A stretch of 46,505 bases of DNA, taken from a virus. The DNA lies in IMG/VR virus record IMGVR_UViG_3300027896_000003, positions 1-46,505 of that record, one strand, 5' to 3'. Below the pieces are notes generated by a model. That model had not been told where the DNA came from. It made no database searches and worked only from the letters and a program-made list of their open reading frames with translations. The position numbers and the translations under genes were made by a program. This document shows, one piece after another, positions 30,604-39,426 of the stretch (position 1 is its first letter; every line of letters starts with the position of its first letter).

Positions 30604-31371
30604 TTACGGAGCAACTGCATTTACATACATATAAGCATAACTAATATCCAGTGCTTCTCCAGCACCACATCCAAGAGCCTCTCCAATTTGAAGTAATTTC
30701 AATCCATAATCACCTTTTGTTATATTAACAGCATCTCCATTATCAACCTTTATTGTTCCGGCTGTTCCAGATGTAAGGATAATAGTTAATGTATGCCACG
30801 TTGCAAGAGATATTGCCTGTGTGGAAGTACCTCCCGACCCTGTATTAAATCTTATAAATAAATTAGTTGCAGATGTGCATTGAGCTGCCTGATCACAATA
30901 AAGTTTTACATATCCAATCTTATTGGATAAATGATCATCAAGAATTACTATTGAAAAAGTCGAATACCCATCCAATGCAATTGATGCAATATAAAACTGT
31001 ACAACTATAGTATGGGTATAAGTTTTATCTGTTTCAGTTGTCAATGTTAGTAATGAATAAGCATTTCCTGCTGCTACATTAGCTCTTAAACACTGAAGAC
31101 ATCCACCAGTCAAGACAGTGCCAGGACATGAATAATCATTATCCATAGTTCCTGATTCATTTAAATTCCATGCTCCCCCTACTCCGCCAGAATCAAAACC
31201 AGTTCCCTCAAAACCTTCATTGTGGATATTTCCAGTGGAGGGTGTCGTACAAACCGCCGCCGCACTCCCGCCGCCCACTATCCCCTGAAGCATCTGAAGG
31301 TGAGCATTTTGGGGGAAAGCCACAATCAATAATAAGACAAGAAGTATGTACCTGAATATATTTTTCATCAT
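30604..31371 (-). CDS. exported protein with lectin-like beta-sandwich
   Basis: 255 residues from ATG 31371 after GTGGAG. An N-terminal signal-like hydrophobic segment (FRYILLVLLLIVAF) precedes a Gly-rich linker and a beta-rich domain of strand pairs (TWHTLTIILTSGTAGTIKV, DGYSTFSIVILDD) that resembles concanavalin A-like/LamG lectins. Four or more cysteines suggest disulphides after export. ATGA-coupled to the HNH gene upstream. The role is unknown. Confidence 0.6.
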   Translation of the reverse strand: MMKNIFRYILLVLLLIVAFPQNAHLQMLQGIVGGGSAAAVCTTPSTGNIHNEGFEGTGFDSGGVGGAWNLNESGTMDNDYSCPGTVLTGGCLQCLRANVAAGNAYSLLTLTTETDKTYTHTIVVQFYIASIALDGYSTFSIVILDDHLSNKIGYVKLYCDQAAQCTSATNLFIRFNTGSGGTSTQAISLATWHTLTIILTSGTAGTIKVDNGDAVNITKGDYGLKLLQIGEALGCGAGEALDISYAYMYVNAVAP

Positions 31372-31820
31372 AGGTATCTCCACTTTACTCCGTTTTTTAT
31401 TCTACTAACTTGAGGTTGAGCGATTCCGTATTGTATTCCTATAGTCTTTTGTGGTCTCACATCGTTTCGTATAGCAATAACTTGGTCTTCTGTTAATTTA
31501 GCAAGGCCATGTTTCTCGCCATTGACATTCACTCTCCTCTTTTTAGAAATGCAATCTGCAACATTCTCTTTCTGTGTTCCCACAAACAGATGATCTGGAT
31601 TAATACAAGTTTTTACATCACATGAATGAAGAATAAACATTCCGTCAGGAATTGGGCCTTTACATTCTATATATGCAGCACGATGAACCGAAATATGCCT
31701 TTTGGGGTTGCGAATGGTCATTAACCCATACCCAGCCTTAGTTGTATAGCCTCTCCATATATGGCATCCATTATCCTTTTTGATGCTATGATCTTTTAAT
31801 CGGTCTATTAGTTTTTTCAT
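31368..31820 (-). CDS. HNH homing endonuclease with C-terminal DNA-binding helix
   Basis: 150 residues. The start CHIWRGYTTKAGYG and ISVHRAAYIECKG then HSCDVKTCINPDHLFVGTQKENV match the HNH_3-type nuclease of phage homing endonucleases. The C-terminal part (LTEDQVIAIRNDV, GIAQPQVSRIKNG) looks like a NUMOD/HTH DNA-binding element. It lies between two exported-protein genes. The downstream start overlaps its stop (ATGA), so it is well integrated. Confidence 0.85.
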   Translation of the reverse strand: MKKLIDRLKDHSIKKDNGCHIWRGYTTKAGYGLMTIRNPKRHISVHRAAYIECKGPIPDGMFILHSCDVKTCINPDHLFVGTQKENVADCISKKRRVNVNGEKHGLAKLTEDQVIAIRNDVRPQKTIGIQYGIAQPQVSRIKNGVKWRYL

Positions 31821-31829
31821 AGAGGCTCC

Positions 31830-32648
31830 TTAATTTGTCACCCATGCACCAGAATAATTCATAATCAGATAATGGTTCGCACCATCACTGACCACACAAA
31901 TTTGATCGGTAACTGCACCCGCCGATGTGTGGAGTCCTTTTCCTGATGCTGTGTATCCTGTCTTCGCAGGAAGTTCAAAATAATTGCTGGCAATATTCGA
32001 AAGGGTAATAACCGTATTCACGTTATTAGCGTTACGAATACAATACTCATACCCTGCCGTAGTCGGTGCAGGTAGAGCAACAGCACAAGTGGTCGTGCAG
32101 ATATAATACTGCCGAGGCGTAACTATCGTTGGACCGCTTGCTCCCGTTACTGTTGGTGTAGGTGGAATCTGAGCAGCTGGAATACCTGTAATATTTGTCG
32201 CTACAAGGGCAGATGGAGTACCAAGAGCAGGAGTTGTCAGCACCATATTCGTTGCCGCTGTGCTTGCAGGAAGGGTAGATGAAGACGGACACTGAATAAC
32301 CGTCAGACCATCCGCACTCTTGCACATCAGGAACGGCCCGCCCGCAGGTATCGTGTAGAGGGCTGCTGAACCGCAGACAAGATTAGCACTCCCATCACCG
32401 ATTACAGGGTAACCAGTTGTGCAGCCGGCAGGGGTGTTACTACTTACTGCCGCACACGAGCTGCCGTTCCCTATACAAAAGGCGTGGGTACTGGTATTAT
32501 AACAGCCTGTGCCGTTGGTGGTTACGGGGGTGCAAGATGGCTTTAAATACCATCCGTTGCCACTCCATCCGTCCCCCCAACCCTGAGCCAAGGCCAAAAC
32601 AGGTATCAGCAAGAGCCCTGCTATTAATGCGATTAGTTTCTTTTTCAT
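31830..32648 (-). CDS. exported tail-fibre-like protein
   Basis: 272 residues. A clear signal peptide (MKKKLIALIAGLLLIPVLALA) is followed by a Gly/Trp- and Cys-rich N-terminal part, then a stretch TPALGTPSALVATNITGIP that recurs in phage tail-fibre proteins, and a beta-rich C-terminal domain. A tail-fibre motif behind a Sec signal is odd. It may be a host-exported receptor-masking protein, or a fibre that assembles on the outside. Confidence 0.6.
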   Translation of the reverse strand: MKKKLIALIAGLLLIPVLALAQGWGDGWSGNGWYLKPSCTPVTTNGTGCYNTSTHAFCIGNGSSCAAVSSNTPAGCTTGYPVIGDGSANLVCGSAALYTIPAGGPFLMCKSADGLTVIQCPSSSTLPASTAATNMVLTTPALGTPSALVATNITGIPAAQIPPTPTVTGASGPTIVTPRQYYICTTTCAVALPAPTTAGYEYCIRNANNVNTVITLSNIASNYFELPAKTGYTASGKGLHTSAGAVTDQICVVSDGANHYLIMNYSGAWVTN

Positions 32649-32704
32649 TACATCCTCCTGACCTCTTTCTTTAAATTGTCGATGTTCATAAGATTCCCAT
32701 TACT

Positions 32705-34315
32705 TTAATTCATCGCAATCGGATAATTACCGGATATGTAAAAATTTGATGTATTAGAAAAAGACGTATCCGTTAATAGGGACGTCCCCGTTGCACCTTG
32801 CTGCTCAAAGATAATAGCTGTTGAAGTACCCCCAACACCAACGGCAACTGCCCCTGTTAAACCTACCATATTACCGAAATCACCTATAGAAGCAGGACAA
32901 TAAAGCGCAAGATTCGTATAGGGTAATCCTGTAATCTGTGCAGCACCCGTAGCGCTTCCTTTGTTTGTAAGCGATACAAGTAATTCAAAATATATCCTAT
33001 TCCCTATCCTTGAGTATGTTCCTGTATGTGTCGTATATGTTATCCCTGTGGATGCTCCGCCGAACGTTAAAACAGGCGTAAAAGTGCTTTTTTTATTCTT
33101 TTCACTTATGCTCAACGAAGAGGTAAAATCGTAAGTCGTATAATCCAGGCCATATATAAAGTTCCCATAAGTAGAATTATCTACGAAATCCGTACCGTTT
33201 GATTCGCCAACATCGCCACCTATAACAGTATTCCACATGGAATGGGCATTTAATCGTAATCCGGCAACTGTGTTTAACTCACCCAAAAAATTAATTATTG
33301 TATTGGTCGCAGCGTTATTAATACTCATACCATCAGCACCATTACTCTGAGCCATACAGTTGATTGATAATCCAGCATTGTCACCAGGAGAGCCACCGGT
33401 ATTATCATGTATATAAAATCCATGAGCGACGTTTAGGGATGCCCAACATGAATCCAGTAACCATGAATTTTGGTTAGTACCACCAGCATCAGAACCAATC
33501 CTGAATCCAGTACCACCCGCCTTTAGTGATGTGACATTTCTTAACCTGATATTGTTCCCTAAGATAACAATATTATCACCTGTGTTTCCGGTTTGCCCGA
33601 CAACGCCGCCTCCATCTAAACTTATATTATTCGCAGTCAAGGTTAGGGCAGCGGTTGTCATCGTGGATTTTTTTATAAGATATGAACCTGGAAGATGAGT
33701 AAAGTCAGTGCCATGAGTACCGGCAAAATCAAGATGGATGGCTTTATTAACGTTAAAGGTAGAAGATATTAAATAAATATTGTTAAAAGAAAGCGTTTTC
33801 CCTGTTGGCGTGGCAACATAGGCGGCATTGATCGCTGCCGTGTCATCTGTCAAGCCATCACCCTTTGCACCAAACCACTCAGGATGGACTTCTTGGAGTC
33901 CTACAAAAAGAACCGCACCCGTTCCGACACAGTTGAACGCCTGATAAAGTCCAGCTTCAAACGATCCACTGATGGTGAGGGTCTTCCCTGTCGAAATAGT
34001 GAGGAGTGCGCCGGGAACAACCCTCAGCGTAATATTACTCGTAATCGTCAAGTCATCGGTAATTGTCCATGTGCCTGGCCTTAAAACGAGGGAGGCCTTA
34101 TTTGTCGTTCCTATGGCTGCCAAGGCACTTGATATCGTGGCTTTGGTATAATTCACGCCCCCGCCATAGACAATAAGCGCGTCAACTTCACCACCTACCT
34201 TATTGAGCGTTATCGTGCCGCCTGTTGAGGTAGTTCTTGTAAAAGTATCATTTACTCCATCGTATAAATCAGAATCTTGAGCTCCCGAAGGAGCCTTGGT
34301 AATAGCGTTCGTCAT
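32705..34315 (-). CDS. tailspike or tail fibre with pectate-lyase-type beta-helix
   Basis: 536 residues. An N-terminal adapter region is followed by the PEWFGAKGDGLTDDTAAINAA signature (about 145-165), which opens pectate-lyase-3 type beta-helices in tailspikes. Repeated N-rich strands run to about 380, then a beta-sandwich C-terminus (TYTTHTGTYSRIGNRIYFELL) like trimeric fibre ends. It probably binds or cleaves host surface glycan. It is coupled to a short fibre-base gene just upstream. Confidence 0.8.
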   Translation of the reverse strand: MTNAITKAPSGAQDSDLYDGVNDTFTRTTSTGGTITLNKVGGEVDALIVYGGGVNYTKATISSALAAIGTTNKASLVLRPGTWTITDDLTITSNITLRVVPGALLTISTGKTLTISGSFEAGLYQAFNCVGTGAVLFVGLQEVHPEWFGAKGDGLTDDTAAINAAYVATPTGKTLSFNNIYLISSTFNVNKAIHLDFAGTHGTDFTHLPGSYLIKKSTMTTAALTLTANNISLDGGGVVGQTGNTGDNIVILGNNIRLRNVTSLKAGGTGFRIGSDAGGTNQNSWLLDSCWASLNVAHGFYIHDNTGGSPGDNAGLSINCMAQSNGADGMSINNAATNTIINFLGELNTVAGLRLNAHSMWNTVIGGDVGESNGTDFVDNSTYGNFIYGLDYTTYDFTSSLSISEKNKKSTFTPVLTFGGASTGITYTTHTGTYSRIGNRIYFELLVSLTNKGSATGAAQITGLPYTNLALYCPASIGDFGNMVGLTGAVAVGVGGTSTAIIFEQQGATGTSLLTDTSFSNTSNFYISGNYPIAMN

Positions 34316-34803
34316 GCCGTAGCCTCCAAGTTATGTAATACCGTGATGATGTTATTTATTACCGTTTTAATTGCGTCTAATTCGGTCTTTAGCGTGCCGA
34401 GTTTCGTATTTAAGTCCACTAAATTAATATGGTCAACACCCGTCAAGACAACTACCTGAGTAACCGCAACCGCCGGAGTTATCGCTCCTTGTTGGTTCAA
34501 TGCCAATCCAGCAACAGGGTCTAAAACAATGCCAAACCCCGCTTTAGCCATAATTTCAATACCGGAATCGCTTACTGTTACTGCCTTCGTAGCGTTGCCT
34601 TTTGCGATAACCTTATTCCCTGACTTTTCCACCCCTTTGCCCGTACCCAATGTCAGCACATCTTCTGCATCTGTGGTGAACACATCGCCGACATTCGCCC
34701 CGCCGAGCCTGTTTTGATACAGGTCATCCGTAGCCATCTGAAGGTTGTAAATGGCTTCCTTGATGTTGTTTACATCCCCCATAGGAAAAGGTGTCTGTGC
34801 CAT
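34312..34803 (-). CDS. short fibre-base or trimerisation protein
   Basis: 163 residues. A central stretch of Asp/Thr/Gly-rich beta repeats (VFTTDAEDVLTLGTG, KGNATKAVTVSDSG) and a C-terminal coiled coil (LVDLNTKLGTLKTELDAIK) suggest a trimeric connector. It overlaps the tailspike start. Tail role inferred. Confidence 0.6.
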   Translation of the reverse strand: MAQTPFPMGDVNNIKEAIYNLQMATDDLYQNRLGGANVGDVFTTDAEDVLTLGTGKGVEKSGNKVIAKGNATKAVTVSDSGIEIMAKAGFGIVLDPVAGLALNQQGAITPAVAVTQVVVLTGVDHINLVDLNTKLGTLKTELDAIKTVINNIITVLHNLEATA

Positions 34804-37125
34804 CTAGAAATCGATCCCCATTTTTCTCAGCTCTTTGATGTCGTCCATTATCTTATATAGTTCATAAATTGGCGATTTATCTATGTCCCTACCGTCAACT
34901 TTCTTCGCCGTTTCTTCCACATCGACAAGCATTTTATCAAGATTATTGCCCAAGATAACAATATAAATACCGCCGCTTGACCCCTGAACAATATGGTAGT
35001 ACCCTTCTTCATCACGACAGCAGCCCCATAGTTTAATCTTGTTTCTATCCTTCTCCTGTAGGTCAAGGGCAAGCCAGTTATCCTGTGCATGAGAACACTT
35101 GATATTCACAGCGATTACATACTTGCTTGCCGACTCGACTTTAATAGGCAGGGAATTAGTGCAAGCCCACATAACGGGAGTGTAATTTTTAACCCATGCC
35201 GTGTAAACAATTCCTAACGGGGCCGGAAATCTGCAATTTCCTGCCCATGTTGGCTTGCCATTCCTTCTTACATATATAATTTCATTAGGAACAGACACGC
35301 AATAAACATTTCCAACATAATTTTCTCTTGTTATGTGTTTGTATCTTGAATTATCTATATTGAAATCAATCTGACAAAGGCTTTCTCTAACTAAATATAT
35401 ATCATGATTCCTTGTATATTTTTTTCCTCTTGCCTGCATCATAGTTCCCGTTGAGTTTCTGCGAGATACAATTGCAAGATTCCCGACTTTTAATACTAGT
35501 TCTTGTAAATCATCTGCAAGTTGCTTCGATGTAGTAAAAAATAATCTTGCCCCGTTTTCCCTTATTGAGCCGTCCCCTAAACAAAAAGCATCTAAGAAAG
35601 CGTTTATTATGGCCGGAGCTGCATCCTTTATTTCTTGAGGGACATATTTTTCATTACACAAACCAAATTGCTTTAAGTATCGTACCAAGGGAACGCTACT
35701 CATTTGAAATCCGTTTTCATAACTAGAATATTTAATGGGAAAATTATCCAATATTGCCTTCATTTCATTAACCTTAGTTTTTTGTGCAATATTTATTTGT
35801 CCCTTTTGTTTGCAACATCCTTCAGCAAGATAAATACCAAGAAACTTGGCCCATGTAGCCATAGGGATATTTATTTCGCTGTGTTCTGCTACTTTATTTA
35901 TTCCTTTGCCCCTTCCGCTGTGCCATTTTGTTGTAATGCTTGGAATGATAAACGTATCATTCCCCACTCCTTTCCACTTTCCCGTTCTTGGTATTTTTGC
36001 GCCTTGTTTTATGTCCCTGGCTTCCACAAAACCGAAATCTTTATGAGACTGTCGCTGTATATACATTCTATGATCGGGAGTGACTAAAAGGTCAAAATTC
36101 TTTTCTCCCTTTATGGAAATCATTTCGCCGTTATATTCTTTTTCAATATATCCTATCGGTTTTTGATACTCGATATTATGATTATCTCTATTGAGGGTTG
36201 CTACGCTTTCGGATCTATCCAGGTCCTTAAAATATTTCCATCCCTTGTCTGTTAGTATTTCTGTCTGCTCATCAAAACAAGTCCAATCAATAGGAGCCGC
36301 AAAGTGTTTGTTTATTACCTTCTGCTCAATCGAAATAGCCCCTCTATGATTTTTCTCTTGTAATGTAGGCGTTATCTTCTTGATGAAGTCTTCGATGAAT
36401 GCAGGACCGGTTTCGTAAGAACGCCCTATATAGGGAATGCCGTGTTCAATACCTACAAGAAACGGCCTTAAAATTTCCTGTCCGTTAAAAAAAGCATCAA
36501 GTCCCGTTTCTGCCTTTGCTTCTATCCGGTCTTCAATCATGAAGGGTCGTTCTTCACTTAATGGGCCTGTTGCCGCTTCTAATTCAGTAAGATCGCCCTG
36601 AATAGACCGAACGTCTTTTGCGTAAAAGCTCTCTTTATCGCCTCTAAAAACATCGAGTTTTACATACTTATCTGGATTTTTCTCAATGAATGATTCCAGT
36701 TGCTTTACGCCTATTACCTGCCATGTCTTATGTCCTTTTGGGTGTGGCAATCCGATAAGTTTCTCAAGTTTGCGGGTTTCAAACCTATTCCTTTCAAGTT
36801 TTTCTCCCAACCCTGCCCCGTAAACGGGTAATTGCCCTAACTCTCTGAGAAAATGACACGCCCCGCCGTTGCCTATATCAAGAAATAACACCCAATCAAT
36901 AATCCCGTCATTTATAGGCTCGAAAAAGTCTATCACTTTATGGAAATTATCAGCCATATTCATTCCTATGGCATAACCCCTAAAACACGCAGCTTCTTCC
37001 CATGTTGTAAAGTAATGGACTTCTGCTACGTCTTTGGCGAGTCTGACGGCATGGGCCACGTTATCTCCGCTTCCGTCCCAGATTAACAGTCGCATTGATT
37101 TGAAATCGGGGTTATAAGTCTCCAT
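34804..37125 (-). CDS. PurD-like ATP-grasp protein interrupted by an intein
   Basis: 773 residues. Residues 1-282 and 631-773 are the extein (425 after splicing); 283-630 are an intein. The extein starts with a Rossmann-like LLIWDGSGDNVAHAVRLA, then GLGEKLERNRFETRKLEKLIGLP and FMIEDRIEA segments like the ATP-grasp and N-domains of phosphoribosylamine-glycine ligase. The intein splits the loop DWT-CRFPAPLG, which resembles the catalytic N-x-R-F region of PurD-type ATP-grasp enzymes. A C-terminal part (IYIVILGNNLDKMLVDVEE) fits the PurD C-domain. It lies between ejection-protein and tailspike genes. The substrate is unknown. Confidence 0.75.
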   Translation of the reverse strand: METYNPDFKSMRLLIWDGSGDNVAHAVRLAKDVAEVHYFTTWEEAACFRGYAIGMNMADNFHKVIDFFEPINDGIIDWVLFLDIGNGGACHFLRELGQLPVYGAGLGEKLERNRFETRKLEKLIGLPHPKGHKTWQVIGVKQLESFIEKNPDKYVKLDVFRGDKESFYAKDVRSIQGDLTELEAATGPLSEERPFMIEDRIEAKAETGLDAFFNGQEILRPFLVGIEHGIPYIGRSYETGPAFIEDFIKKITPTLQEKNHRGAISIEQKVINKHFAAPIDWTCFDEQTEILTDKGWKYFKDLDRSESVATLNRDNHNIEYQKPIGYIEKEYNGEMISIKGEKNFDLLVTPDHRMYIQRQSHKDFGFVEARDIKQGAKIPRTGKWKGVGNDTFIIPSITTKWHSGRGKGINKVAEHSEINIPMATWAKFLGIYLAEGCCKQKGQINIAQKTKVNEMKAILDNFPIKYSSYENGFQMSSVPLVRYLKQFGLCNEKYVPQEIKDAAPAIINAFLDAFCLGDGSIRENGARLFFTTSKQLADDLQELVLKVGNLAIVSRRNSTGTMMQARGKKYTRNHDIYLVRESLCQIDFNIDNSRYKHITRENYVGNVYCVSVPNEIIYVRRNGKPTWAGNCRFPAPLGIVYTAWVKNYTPVMWACTNSLPIKVESASKYVIAVNIKCSHAQDNWLALDLQEKDRNKIKLWGCCRDEEGYYHIVQGSSGGIYIVILGNNLDKMLVDVEETAKKVDGRDIDKSPIYELYKIMDDIKELRKMGIDF
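35236..36279 (-). other. intein with LAGLIDADG homing endonuclease
   Basis: 348 residues, from C283 (block A CFDEQTEILTD) to N630. Block B is TPDH (349-352). The two endonuclease motifs are LGIYLAEG and FLDAFCLGDG, each with an acidic residue. Blocks F and G end in VYCVSVPNEIIYV and WAGN followed by C631, so splicing nucleophiles C1, N-terminal Asn and C+1 are intact. The usual penultimate His is Gly, as seen in some inteins. The endonuclease looks intact. Confidence 0.9.
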
Positions 37126-37525
37126 GAGCCGCTTCCCATTCCTCTGACAGTTTATCAGCCATTGTGTTATAATCCTTGTCGTAATCCTTCCACTGATACC
37201 CCATTTTTTTGACCACGAATTTACTAAGCCTCATTGCTTTCATGTGCTGTTCTCTATACGGGCAATCTGAATGCGAGCCGGGGTCTTCAAGTTTGGGGTG
37301 TGCAAAATCCCAAGCGTCAACCATAGCCGCCGTGATTCCGGCCTTTTCGCAAAGTCCCCATTCAAATATTTCATGCAAAAGCGTTTCTAATTCTTTATCA
37401 AAGTCCATCCGTGATACGGTGAAATGAAGAACATCGCTTAGTGGAAACCAATCTCCTGTCGAATCATACCTCATCATCCGGTGAGGTACAGAGTTCACAA
37501 TCATCAATGGTAAATGTTCCATCAT
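37112..37525 (-). CDS. putative small metallopeptidase-like protein
   Basis: 137 residues. TLLHEIFEWGLCEKAGI (about 47-63) holds an HExxE-like core found in small phage zinc-protein families, followed by an H-rich segment (DFAHPKLEDPGSHSD). ATGA-coupled to the upstream ejection-protein gene. It could process a virion protein; the activity is unproven. Confidence 0.5.
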   Translation of the reverse strand: MMEHLPLMIVNSVPHRMMRYDSTGDWFPLSDVLHFTVSRMDFDKELETLLHEIFEWGLCEKAGITAAMVDAWDFAHPKLEDPGSHSDCPYREQHMKAMRLSKFVVKKMGYQWKDYDKDYNTMADKLSEEWEAAHGDL

Positions 37526-39426
37526 TTCACCTGCCTTGACGGGATGTACTCGCCGTCACCTTCGAGTAGTTCTGGTTCACGATATTTAAACGCCCCGCCT
37601 TTTTCAGATATTTCAGGTTTTATTTTCTTTATCCGTTGCACATATTCAGGCGGCATAAAATTAGGGGTATATTCTCGCATAAGCGCAGGCGGCGTGCCTG
37701 ATGCACTATCTAAAACAGGTAATTCAGTAAGTGGTGTTTTACCAAATTCAAACCCTTGCCCCGGAGGTAACGCAAGCGGTCTTTGTCCCTTTCCGCCACC
37801 TATAATCGCCCGCAGTTCCTTCATGCCTTCTTTTTCAACGTTAGGATCAATCTTGATCGGGGCAGGCTCAAAAGACCTAAATTCTGGCTTAGGCTCAAAC
37901 ATCTTACTTTTCGTTACAAGTAACCCCGCTCCTTTTTGTTGCTCCATCAATTTTTCAGTATCTTTGAACATATTATTAATATGCCGATTAGGGTCATTCA
38001 TTGCCTTAGTCCACCTTTTTACGCCTTCCCACGTTCCACCCCGTACAACCATCATCGGGTTCATGGTAAGTAGGCCAGCAACAATTTCCCCCCCTGAAAA
38101 AATGCTTGTAAAATCAGCCAATCCTTTTGTATTTTTACGAGCGTCAACCATTGCCCTATGAGATACATCTTGCTCAATAGAAAGAAGTGAGCCGTATTTG
38201 TTTTTTAATGCCTGATACCCTGAACCTTCTGCACCCATTATCTTTGCATCAAGTTGTTTTCTCATAAGGTCTGCAACCGAGGCATCAACCTGGGCTTTGG
38301 CTTTTGTTATTCGTCCCTCATAATATCCACTAAGGGAATTATTGAAGTCTTTTATTCGTGCCTCTATGATTTCGGGAGACTGGCCTTCCAGTTCCGCTAT
38401 TTCTGCCTTCAAAGATTCTGCATATTCCCTTGTTTGTGGGTTTAATTTTAAATCCTGTGATGCTCTGTCAAGTTCGGTAATTATAGGGGTGCTTTCAAAT
38501 ACTGCCCCTTTGCTTCCTGCGGCTACCGCCATTTTGTGATACTGGTTATAAAGACCCTTTTTTGTTTGGTCTATTGCTTCGGCAAGTTGTTTTAATGTCT
38601 TTGGAGCTTGTCCAGTGATTGTTTCGCCTTCTGGACTTGTCAGAGAAAGATTTGTTTTATTTTCCGTAATGGTTTTCACAGCATCACGAGCGCCTTCCAT
38701 GTATTTTTCTGTCTGTACGGCATTTTTAGCATGGGAGGTTGAAGGGCGGATTCCCTTTTCTATCCCCTTATCAATAGAAGTTTTCAACTCTCTGTCAATG
38801 ACTTCAGGGGTCTTTCGTGCCGCTATCCGTGCTATATCAAAAGCCGTTAATGCCCCTTCTTCTGCTAATCCTGCACCTTTGCGAAGTGCCGCCACACCTG
38901 GCATGACCATAGATAGATTAGCAAGAGAACCGATGTCTTTTGAAGCACCTGCATATATTTTATCAAGCCGTTCCGGTATTGAGGCAATATCAACGGCTAA
39001 ATCTCTTTTGCCTGGTCGTTGTTTTAATAGTTCAGCAACTTTTTCTTTGCCCCATGTCTGCACTGATTCGGGGACAAGAGCTTCAACTCCTCTGTTTAAA
39101 ACATCAGCACCCATGCCTGCAGTTTCGCCTGCTACACGCAAAGGGAAACGGGGATTAACACCTGGTAGTTCCTGTGCCGCCGCTTCCATATTAGAAATGC
39201 GTTTTAATACATCCGATTTGACGTTTTCTATGAAACCAGGCTTCGGGGGAGGCTTGGGAGTTTCGATAGGTGCGGCACCATCTTTTAACCCTATTTTCTG
39301 ATAAAATTCTTCCTTCGGCATGTCGGAGTAATATTTACCATGCAGCGCATCGGCAAGTTGGTTGTCTGACATATCGGAATATTGAGGGTACTTTTCTCTT
39401 ACTTGCTGTATTGTTATATCAGCCAT
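37522..39426 (-). CDS. internal virion / DNA ejection protein
   Basis: 634 residues. The start IQQVREKYPQYSDMSDNQLA and a following KYYSDMPKEEF are common at the N-terminus of large phage internal or lysozyme-containing virion proteins. The remainder is mostly helical with long coiled coils and no clear enzyme. It follows two other helix-rich proteins, as the three ejection proteins do in P22-like phages. It may help move DNA across the envelope. Confidence 0.65.
   Translation of the reverse strand: MADITIQQVREKYPQYSDMSDNQLADALHGKYYSDMPKEEFYQKIGLKDGAAPIETPKPPPKPGFIENVKSDVLKRISNMEAAAQELPGVNPRFPLRVAGETAGMGADVLNRGVEALVPESVQTWGKEKVAELLKQRPGKRDLAVDIASIPERLDKIYAGASKDIGSLANLSMVMPGVAALRKGAGLAEEGALTAFDIARIAARKTPEVIDRELKTSIDKGIEKGIRPSTSHAKNAVQTEKYMEGARDAVKTITENKTNLSLTSPEGETITGQAPKTLKQLAEAIDQTKKGLYNQYHKMAVAAGSKGAVFESTPIITELDRASQDLKLNPQTREYAESLKAEIAELEGQSPEIIEARIKDFNNSLSGYYEGRITKAKAQVDASVADLMRKQLDAKIMGAEGSGYQALKNKYGSLLSIEQDVSHRAMVDARKNTKGLADFTSIFSGGEIVAGLLTMNPMMVVRGGTWEGVKRWTKAMNDPNRHINNMFKDTEKLMEQQKGAGLLVTKSKMFEPKPEFRSFEPAPIKIDPNVEKEGMKELRAIIGGGKGQRPLALPPGQGFEFGKTPLTELPVLDSASGTPPALMREYTPNFMPPEYVQRIKKIKPEISEKGGAFKYREPELLEGDGEYIPSRQVK

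Noticed and set aside
37514-38161. 215-residue plus-strand frame
   Set aside because: Antisense shadow of the 634-residue ejection protein. No ribosome-binding site or recognisable domain.
38615-39301. 228-residue plus-strand frame
   Set aside because: Antisense to the ejection-protein gene, which has the better start, length and neighbours. The frame reflects codon bias of the real gene.
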